Shown one piece after another: positions 56,481-64,000 of a DNA stretch of 64,000 bases. Numbering within the stretch: position 1 is the stretch's first letter; each line of letters begins with the position of its first letter. The stretch is from positions 1-64,000 of the forward strand of contig MEHQ01001742.1 in NCBI GenBank assembly GCA_008828725.1. The letters are read 5' to 3'. Below the pieces are notes generated by a model, which was given only the letters and a program-made list of their open reading frames with translations, ran no database searches and was not told the DNA's origin. The translations under genes and the position numbers were made by a program. The DNA comes from Saccharina japonica. Lineage: Eukaryota > Sar > Phaeophyceae > Laminariales > Laminariaceae.

Positions 56481-58164
56481 ATCTGTCCTACGTGTGAAAT
56501 CTTAATAATCTTGCGCCGCTTGATACATGTACGTATTGTATGCTATAACCACAAACCGGCTCTCATGCGTATATCTACTCGCGTATGTACGAGTACTACT
56601 GTACTGTAGTAGCAATTACGCGGCGGAACCACGTAGTACCTGTACGAGTAAGGCGTAATGCGGTATACTACTGTACAGGGTAATGCGGTATAATACGTAT
56701 CATATAAGCAAAAGTTACGAGAAGAGGATGTTTGGTTGATCATCGGGACGTTGGATTAGCTAAGCTTCCACGCGCAAGCATCAGGGAACGTTGCTATGTT
56801 GCTATAGGTAGATTACTACAACGGCCCGTAGAATACGATCTACGTACGTAGTCGTAAATCTGAGTTGATCGAGGACGGCCAATCTGAGTTGATTCCTCCT
56901 TTTGTTCCCATCTCTTCTGTCTTTCAGCCCGCAAGCAGCACCTTTCAACATGCCACCTTCTCGTGTTCTTTGATATCCAAACACCAGCCAGGTACTACCA
57001 GCGCACTAAGCCTGTGCTACCACCTGCCAAGGGTATACCAACCAGATAACCGAGCAGTTTCTTCTTGAGGGGGCCTATTAAATAGGCGTTCGTGAGGTGG
57101 TGTGGTCGGTACATTGTCAGTGCTCGACGCCAACGCCAGTGATTCGCAGGAGAGGGCTTTTGGTGGTGTGGGCAGTTCGGAGCTTGATGAAGTGTTTCGC
57201 GCTGAAGGTCCATGCTATACACCTACATACAGTAGCAGATCACATCGACCTTCACCATGCGGACTTTTAAACTGAACGGGACGGTCGTTGTATTAGTAAG
57301 CACTGCGATCTCGGCGAGATCTCACGACATCTTTCCAACTTCCAACCGCAAACATCCAGAGAGAGATCTTTCCAACCGCAAAAACCCAAAAATTCCAGAA
57401 CATGAAAGATATCTCTGCCCCCTGCCCCCTCGTACGATACCGCCTGCCATATTTTCGTAGATTTGAAGTTTCAGTTTTTTTAACGTCCCGCACCTTTCCG
57501 TTTTCCGTGTTTGCCATCGGCTCTCCCCTCTATCTTCACGATCATACCCACTTCCAAGCACAACAGACATCAGCTGACAACACTTTTCGTTGCCGCCAGC
57601 TCTCTACTCGAGAGTCTCCCTCGCCTTGGATTTCCGGTCAGCAGCAAACAGCTCCCGATTATGTGAGTCGCGAGTATGTGAACTTGGCTTCAGAGCGTAG
57701 TATGATACGTAGAGCAGTACCTGAGTACGGGAGAATAGATCTGTACCTGGCACGTATTCCAGCAGCAAATACGAGCCTAAAGTTTGTACCATACCAGCGC
57801 TCGGTCGTCTCTGCTATCTACCGTATGCCGCTCTGGAGCTCGAGGGTTATCACACAGGTTTCACCCCCCTTGTCCGTGCTGCTGCGCTGCTTAGTGCGCA
57901 GCAGGAATAGCTATTGGTACTACTGTACTACTGCTGCATGTAGCCCTTCGCGTCGGTGTCATGTGTCAAGCTGGCAGCATCCAGTTACTCGTACTCTGTA
58001 GACGCACTGGCTCTATGGTCTACTTGCTGTACGTCGCTCGTGCCGGTACCTGGTAGACGAGCATACAGCAGTATACAAGGTTCCCCTTTGGAATGTTGTT
58101 GACTTGAAATACCGGAGGTGTTGCAAGTTGACAAGGGAGAGCATCACCCTACTACTTTATTTAA
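56481..58164. other. Gene-free stretch
   Basis: No conserved coding sequence is seen. The open frame 57402-58001 on + has no family resemblance. The word TTTCCAACCGCAAA occurs twice near 57340-57380, and TACCTGGTA-type words lie near 58045. Confidence 0.35.
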
Positions 58165-58300
58165 TCCGGGTGAAGATGCTGTGCTTGGTAAGACTCTAGG
58201 TGGACTCGGCCGGCGTAGATGGTGAGCTTGGAAAGACTTTTCGTAGGTTGGCTCGGGATGTTGTGGCTGGGAAAGACTCCAAGTTGATTGCACCGCGTAA
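58165..58300 (+). repeat. GCTTGGAAAGACTC repeat, copy cluster 1
   Basis: About three units of ~45 bases: GATGCTGTGCTTGGTAAGAC then TCTAGGTGGACTCGGCC; GGTGAGCTTGGAAAGAC; and GGGATGTTGTGGCTGGGAAAGACTC. The same unit recurs at 62325-62465. Confidence 0.6.
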
Positions 58301-58584
58301 CACATACCCTTAGCCAGCCAGATTAGGAAGATCTGCTATAAATACTTCGTCCAGTACTCGACGTTCGTCCAGTACTGCTCCGGGTGCTGCTGTGTTGCTG
58401 TGTTTTGAAACACCCTGGAAAATAGATTCGAGGTCAATGCGAAGGCAATCGGTATATACTCGTAGGAACCTATTCCAAGGAGGCCTATTATTGTTGATTG
58501 TGACTGCTTGTGATCGTACACATATACAGTAGGGGTCCATCAGTAAGGCGGTGGTGTGGCAGAGCAATATGACCGCCTTATACG

Positions 58585-58695
58585 TAGAGGGAAACCGCCT
58601 CACTCATTCCAGGTTATGAGTGAAATCCCCCAATAGTGCCAAGCGATTTTGACCGCCTTATATCGGGATACCGCCTCACTCAGACCGCCTTATTG
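58585..58695. repeat. ACCGCCTTAT/ACCGCCTCACTC word array
   Basis: GACCGCCTTATA, ACCGCCTCACTCA and GACCGCCTTATTGG alternate five times within about 120 bases. Confidence 0.5.
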
Positions 58696-58700
58696 GGGGA

Positions 58701-58862
58701 CCCCCACTGTCGGGGGACTATAGTAAATAGGACCTACGGTACACACAAAAACCTATATGTTTAACTATTTTTACTAAGAATATTTGGTCCTATTTACTAT
58801 GTTCCTCCGTAAAATAGTACGATTGGCACTTTTTTAAACCTATTGTGGCCGACAGCAGTGGG
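58701..58862. mobile_element. Inverted-repeat (MITE-like) element
   Basis: ATAGTAAATAGGACC at 58720-58734 is the perfect inverse of 58786-58800, and similarity extends outward over about nine more bases. An outer pair (CCCACTGTCGG near 58703, CCGACAGCAGTGGG near 58850) suggests a larger unit of about 160 bases. Confidence 0.5.
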
Positions 58863-58959
58863 TATGGGTATCGATTGATCGATTGGCACCTTCACTGATT
58901 ATCTGCTGGTCGGCCAATAGCTTATGCTCCCTACGTATTTATCTGAAAAGTTGGCCGGT

Positions 58960-59046
58960 CGCCCCGGTGGTCTAACAGGTAACCACGAAGCCTATTACTG
59001 TAGGTTGGAGGTCGAGGGTTCAAGTCTCCGTACGGAATTTTTTATT
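58960..59046 (+). mobile_element. tRNA-derived SINE-like copy
   Basis: The segment contains GCCCCGGTGGTCTAAC (A-box region), AGGTTGGAGGTCGAGGGTTC, AAGTCTCCGTA and an AATTTTTTATT tail. It aligns with the minus-strand copy at 50841-50930. The anticodon-arm region folds only imperfectly, so it is not called as a tRNA gene. Confidence 0.5.
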
Positions 59047-59844
59047 CTTAAGGGGGCCCCTTTGGGCAAAAAATATTAGAGCAAAAAAAAAGAAGAAAAA
59101 CGTACTTTTTTTCAGTTGCCATGCTATTTCTGGTATAAATTCTACTTTTTCATGACTCTACCGAAAACGCCATTTCTCTGTTCCGATGCTCAGACTGCCG
59201 ACCGATGAGCAGTAGCCGTAAATCTGCCGGCGCAGGCGAACTTCTCAGACGTGCCCGCATAAAATTACGCTGTTTCTAATGAGGTAGGGTTTTGTCACGA
59301 AGCTGTAAGGCATTCGTTCCCGACAGTGACCACCGATGAGCAGTTTTGGAGAGCGTCGTCATGGTTAACATTTGTGTCTCAGAAGGCGTATCGATCAGAC
59401 GCATTTTTCATCACGAAAAATGCCTCGTACTCAAAAACGACTCGCTACGTATACCCCTGGTACCCAAAGACGAATTTGACAAATGGCAGTTTCTCCGGCT
59501 GCTGATACTGTTTAAACGTTTTAACTCAGATTTTCGACGAGGACGCCGAGCACTGGTAGGTGAAACTACCTGGGCCTCTACAGTAGTTCGACCGTCCGTA
59601 GCGTCCTACGTGGCCACAGCAGAGTGTAGATACCAAACAGGAGCTCCGAAACGATCTAAAGTCTTGCTGCGGAGAACTTTCGTTTCGTGATGCCAACAAA
59701 GCAATGCCTGCGCTCCCTTGCTGATCCAAGAGCCCCAACACCTCCTAGAGACTAACGAACAAGCTATACGTTGGTCGGTCGGCGGTCTGAGCATTAGAAC
59801 TGTAGCTATGCCGTGTCCCGTAAGGAGTACAGTACAGGATACCT
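59047..59844. other. Gene-free stretch
   Basis: The 114-codon frame at 59346-59690 has no family resemblance. Poly-A runs lie near 59080-59100. I see nothing else. Confidence 0.3.
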
Positions 59845-59990
59845 AATAAGAAACAGGCTAATAAGAAAGCCAGGCTGATATTTAGAAGTAAATGAGAAAT
59901 TCGGGAGTCGTTATCTTGAATTTAGTGTAGAAAGCACCCTCTCTCGAATAAGAAATCCAGCCTGGACCATATTTCCTGTTTCTTATTACT
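59845..59990. repeat. AATAAGAAA word array
   Basis: AATAAGAAA occurs near 59848, 59862 and 59947, with its inverse TTTCTTATT near 59980 and CCAGGCTG/CCAGCCTG words between. It resembles the array at 28625-28745. Confidence 0.45.
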
Positions 59991-60424
59991 GTAGGTGTCC
60001 TGTACTGTACTGATATGGTGTAAACCAGAAATAGTATTGCTGCTGTAAAAAAGACGAAAAATATATATTTTTCAACACTCAAGCAAGACTCAAGTACTCT
60101 TTTTTTTTACTGAAGGGGCCCCTTAAATGACACCAACTGTCGAGAGCGCATAATATAGTGTGGGTAAGCACAATTCGACGAGAGAGAGTTGACGAGGGAA
60201 GAAAGTGCTAAAATATTCTCGCGATAAAAATGCAAGGCAAGAACCGTAGTGGGGGAGGAGGGAGAAGAGCCTACTTTGTGACCCCGGATCTGAGTTACGA
60301 CTATCATAGGAAGGAGAGAGAAAGGAAGGGCGATGATAATAAATGGGATGGTGACATAAATAGATGTCGGTCGACAATATCACATGCCTATCCTAAGACA
60401 CAGCCTATATTGCAAGGTTATGTT

Positions 60425-60950
60425 CTGCAGGGTTTGTGGGTTCAGGGTACGGGTATGGAAGTCTTACATAACTTCTTACATGAGTTCTGGGTACGGGTAT
60501 TGAAGTCTGACATAATACACATAAGTTCCGGGTATTGTGGCACGGGCGTACATACTTCACAGAAGTCCCGGGCAGGATATGAAAAGGTTGTACCGTACAC
60601 CCGGGTACTGTGACACGGGCGTACAGAACTCACAGAAGTTCCGGGTACGCGTATGAACGTCGTACAGAACTCACAGAAGTTCCGGGTCCGGGTATGAATG
60701 TCTTACAGAACTCACAGAAGCTCCGGGCATTGTGGTGCGGGCGTACAGGACTCACCGAAGTTCCGGGCGGCTATACAGGACGTTGTACCCGTACCCCTTG
60801 GTATTGTGGCACGGGCGTCCAGAACTTGCAGAAGTTCCGGGTACGGATATGTATGTTGTACAGAGTACTCACAGAGGTCCCGAGTACGGATATGTATGTT
60901 GTACAGAGTACTCACAGAGGTCCCGGGTACGGGTATTACACAGGGTATAA
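60425..60950 (+). repeat. ~42-bp tandem repeat, CACAGAAGTTCCGGGTACGG
   Basis: About ten units contain ACAGAACTCACAGAAGTTCC, then GGGTACGGGTATG and a variable GTCNTACAG joint. Spacing is 41-43 bases in the best part (60600-60950) and longer earlier. The open frame across it (60610-61032) reflects the repeat period, not a gene. Confidence 0.65.
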
Positions 60951-61029
60951 TCAGGCCTCAAGGGGGCGAAAAACAATAGAAACTGGTAAAATGTTAAACA
61001 GTTATGTTTGTGAAAGTTTCGTCTTTTTT

Positions 61030-61105
61030 TAGAGTATCTCTTCGTACGAACACTTTTTGGCAAAACGCTACGTGCGTACGCCGACACCGGAAGCCCGTCC
61101 GGACA
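61030..61105 (+). repeat. Dispersed repeat with GGCAAAACGC, copy 2
   Basis: Partner of 30840-30905, with the same order of words at about 80-90 percent similarity by eye. Confidence 0.5.
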
Positions 61106-61744
61106 CGTTGGTCGAGGTATGAGCTCGATCCGAGCACTGTAGCTCGCGTGGCAGGCGTTCAAACTTTTTTTTCCGGCGGGAGTGGATAAGACGATTTCCC
61201 GGGTTCTCTGCATGAGGCCTTTTATTTTGTACGTATTCATATATATATGTATCGGTGATTGTTGTTTTGTTCTCTCCCATGAACACACAGCACAGACATA
61301 TACCATATACCAGGTCGACGACAGACAACATGCAGAGATTCTCATCGTTGTTTCGTTGGAGGCACAAACCCAGTTCCGATAGCCACAGTATCTACGTACC
61401 GCAAGGACAGCAGGACAGCCTGCAATCAGCCCTACATAGAGAGCAGCAAAGTACGTACCAGTCCAAAACAGCAGCACATTTGTGCCGATTAGAGTGCGAC
61501 AACGCAAGCAACCAGACAAGAGTAGGTGTTGCCGAAAGCTACCATGTACGAGTACGAGTATGTTTATTTATTTATTTATTTTCAACGTTTTCCCTCTTTG
61601 TTGTTGTTCTATGGGTATTTGAAACGATTGATTTTCAGGATTGGTCGAGTTTCTTCTCTTTCCCTTTTTCCTTATTTTTGATGTTTCGCGTTGAACTTCG
61701 TAAGTTATTGTGAATAAAAGGGATGTACATTATGTGACTTTCGT

Positions 61745-62190
61745 GGCAGCGTACGCGGCATGTCGCGCCATGTCGTGGCAGTGTCTGTGGCATGTCGTGT
61801 GGGCGACATGCCTCGCACACTACCGCGACATGCCGCGGACGCTGCCACCACAGTGTCCACGACATGCCACGACATGCCACAACATGCCGCAGAACGTTTG
61901 CCGATGCAAGGCCCACGGCAAGGTCCGCGACAAGACCAACGGCAAGTGTTGCGGCAAGTGTCGCGGCTAGTGTCGCGGCAAGTGACACGGTTAGTGTCGC
62001 GGCAAGTGCCATGGCGAGTGTCGCGGCAAGAACCTTGGCAGGGGTCGCGGCAAGTGACGCGGCTAGTGTCGCGGAAAGTGTCGCAGGAAGGCCCGCGGCA
62101 AGTGCCGCACTAGTGTCGTGGCAAGTGACGCGGCGAGTGTCGCGGCAATCACCGCGACAAGTGTCGTGTATGGTGTCGCGGCAAGTATTT
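61745..62190 (+). repeat. 12-bp tandem array GTGTCGCGGCAA
   Basis: Units of GTGTCGCGGCAA, or variants (GTGACGCGGCTA, GTGCCATGGCGA), follow each other with a 12-base period from about 61920 to 62180. Looser CGACATGCC units come before them. The period of four codons yields an artificial SVAA-type open frame. Confidence 0.65.
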
Positions 62191-62324
62191 GGCAAGCTAA
62201 TCTAATCCGTCCATGTTCATCCCTCGATAGTGAATCCTAACGGAGGTTTTGTGCTTGGCACCTGAAGCCAGCCCTCCGACCCGAACCCTAACCCGAATCC
62301 GAACCCTAGCCAATGATCAGTGCT

Positions 62325-62465
62325 AGGATGCTGTGCTTGGTAAGACTCTGGGTTGATTCGGCCAGGTTGGATGCTGTGCTTGGAAAGACTCTAGGTTGAT
62401 TCAGCTCGCTCGGGATGCTGGGGCTTAGAAATACTCTAGGTTGGTCGAGCCGCCTATATATGCTC
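62325..62465 (+). repeat. GCTTGGAAAGACTCTAGG repeat, copy cluster 2
   Basis: Three ~48-base units: GATGCTGTGCTTGGTAAGAC..., GATGCTGTGCTTGGAAAGAC..., and GATGCTGGGGCTTAGAAA. They match the cluster at 58165-58300 and lie between the two arms of the inverted 12-bp arrays. Confidence 0.6.
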
Positions 62466-62539
62466 CTTAGCCAACAGAGTGCGCAAATGGCTACCTCAGG
62501 AATATTCACTATCAGCAGCAGTTGACCACTACTGGAGAC

Positions 62540-62840
62540 CGCAGCACTTGCCACGACGTTTGCCGCTGTGCTTGCCGCGGGTAATGCCGCGAAACTTGCG
62601 GAGACACTTGCCGCAAAAATCGCCGCGACACTTGCTGTGGTGGTTGCCGCGACGGTTGCCGCGGGTCATGCCGCAACACTTGCTGCGAACACTGCCGCAG
62701 GTCTTGCCGTGGATATTGCCGCGGGGCTTGCCGTGGCATGCCATGGCAATTACCACGGCATTATCCGCGGGCAGAACCGTGGCACGTGTTGCGGCGGCGC
62801 CACCGTGCCGCGGCATGTAGCGACATGCCGCAGCTTCAAC
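62540..62840 (-). repeat. Inverted partner of the 12-bp array
   Basis: TTGCCGCGACAC-type units with a 12-base period run from about 62550 to 62830. They are the reverse complement of the array at 61745-62190, about 350 bases away. Confidence 0.65.
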
Positions 62841-62879
62841 CACGGACACTGTCACGAAAAAGTAATATATTGTACATCC

Positions 62880-63025
62880 GTGGCGGCGGGGCTTTGGCAT
62901 TTACAAGTCGCCAGTTTTCGCCTACAATCATGGACCTCTGTCCACTTCACATGTGTTTGTTCTAGTTTTCCTTCCTGGGGCGAGCGTAGCGGGCGGCGAA
63001 CGCCGGCCGCGGAGCGAAGCGCCTT
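62880..63025 (+). repeat. GAGCGTAGCGG dispersed repeat, copy 3
   Basis: Contains TTTGGCATTTACAAGTCGCC, ATGGACCTCTGTCC and GCGAGCGTAGCGGGCGGC. It corresponds to the copies at 5900-6225. Confidence 0.5.
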
Positions 63026-63161
63026 GTCATACATACCAGGTATGTACGTAACTCCCCTTGCCCTTCACACAGTACTTGCAGTATGTAATTATCCCAAACC
63101 GGCTACACTGCGCCCTCTCCCGCCCACCAGCTATCCATCGCTGCCGAAGACGTAACTCATC

Positions 63162-63380
63162 ATGGGCTCAGGGTCATCGCGTCAGGCCAAATCGCTGAGC
63201 CAAGATCTCCGTGGGAAGCACTTTGTGGTGACAGGCGCCAACACCGGGATAGGGTATGTCACCGCCCGCGAGCTGGCGAAGATGGGGGCCAAGGTGACGT
63301 TAGCGTGCAGGAGCGCCGACAGGGGCCAGCAGGCGGCCGACAAGCTCCGCGGGGAGGCGCTGGCAAAGCCCGTTGAGGAG
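63162..63380 (+). CDS. Short-chain dehydrogenase/reductase, first exon only
   Basis: The 73-codon exon starts [14 protein letters not shown] and reaches the Rossmann nucleotide-binding motif [20 protein letters not shown] (TGxxxGIG), then [11 protein letters not shown], as in retinol-dehydrogenase/WWOX-like SDRs. It ends at a GT donor (GAG, then GTGAGG) in phase 0. The catalytic NNAG and YxxxK parts must lie beyond the window; I find no second exon in 63381-64000. Gly2 followed by Ser-Gly-Ser-Ser makes N-myristoylation possible. The substrate is unknown. Confidence 0.8.
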
Positions 63381-64000
63381 GTGAGGAGGATCCATACGAC
63401 GTTAGGGAGTTTTCTCCACTTGCTATATGCCAGGTAGTGAACCACAGTAGTGTAGATCTGTAGCCTCATTTACTCAAACGAAGTCGGTTCTTGACAAAAA
63501 GAAAAACGGAGGAATGGAGAAACACAGAACGTAAGCCTGTTTTAACAATGACCTGAGATCTGTGGTCGTCAGGGGACATCCGGGGTACATCCCCGGGTTT
63601 CATAGGTGGATATGGATCTTGGGGTATGTATAACGGATGTTGCTATATACTTGCTGCTGTACACCATCGCGCACAGGCAGCCCAGCCTTGTTACTTGTTG
63701 TTTCTTCAAGCTAGTCCATGTATATATTTCATTCGTGTCGGCGAGGGTGGCCAACTCAGACAGGTGCTTCGGCGATGCTGGCCCTGAGTTGAGCGTGGTC
63801 AGCGGGTCCGTCCTAATAAACCTGCAGATTTAAGGTCAAGGTCGTGGATGGCTTGCCCACAAGCCACAACTGCGAGCAAAAGCCGCCTAACCGAACACCG
63901 CCACTCATTGGTGTGCGAGAAGAGTGCTACGCTGATATCGTCCGTCGTCGGCAGGCAGAATTTTCGAATTACTTATTTCGTGTGTGGTGTTTGCTATTTT
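63381..64000 (+). other. Start of the SDR gene's first intron
   Basis: No exon continuing the SDR frame is recognisable to the window end. No repeat or RNA gene is seen. Confidence 0.45.

Noticed and set aside
60610..61032. 140-codon open frame
   Set aside because: It lies entirely in the 42-base minisatellite and adjoining sequence, with no conserved motif.
61792..62205. Ala/Ser-rich open frame (SVAASVAAS...)
   Set aside because: The frame is a by-product of a 12-base tandem repeat whose period is a multiple of three; it has no domain or conserved start.

Overview
This window reads as nuclear DNA of a photosynthetic stramenopile (ochrophyte; a brown alga or relative would fit, but species is not provable from the sequence). 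The genes have many GT-AG introns, there are no bacterial-style operons, and TE fragments and short-period repeats fill most introns and intergenic space. The clearest lineage clue is a plastid ferredoxin-thioredoxin reductase variable subunit. Its N-terminus is a signal peptide ending AQA followed by Phe, as on proteins imported into red-lineage complex plastids.

I could rebuild five intron-containing genes whose exon joins keep frame, plus one intronless gene and one gene cut by the window edge. PIG-M (GPI mannosyltransferase I, +, 6542-7786) is intronless. A 20S proteasome alpha-2 type subunit (-, 17093-9137, 3 exons) stands head-to-head with CDC45 (+, 17340-23419, 9 exons). FTRV (-, 29642-25073, 5 exons) follows. 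EXO1 (-, 42075-31241, 12 exons including a 15-nt microexon) stands head-to-head with a PyrC-type dihydroorotase (+, 42543-47496, 10 exons). An SDR oxidoreductase starts at 63162 and runs off the window. CDC45 and EXO1 serve DNA replication and repair, and dihydroorotase serves pyrimidine synthesis.

Layout: 1-6.5 kb is repeat-rich with a decayed RLE-type non-LTR retrotransposon end. 6.5-47.5 kb is the gene-bearing part, with introns up to 4.7 kb that carry repeats, MITE-like inverted repeats and antisense coding remnants. 47.5-63.1 kb has no recognisable host gene. It holds a 931-bp element with perfect 30-bp terminal inverted repeats, tRNA-like SINE copies, a broken reverse transcriptase, a satellite interrupted by a solo-LTR-like insertion, and an inverted pair of 12-bp tandem arrays.

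Two observations stand out. (1) The proteasome alpha-2 gene has no Met at the usual start. Its only in-frame ATG adds about 46 residues that look like a signal peptide, followed by LRIRGG, which would send a proteasome core subunit into the secretory or periplastid route. (2) Many non-coding stretches are arrays of one short word, different at each locus, kept at irregular spacing while the spacers differ (for example GACGGGACGG at 15.1-15.9 kb).
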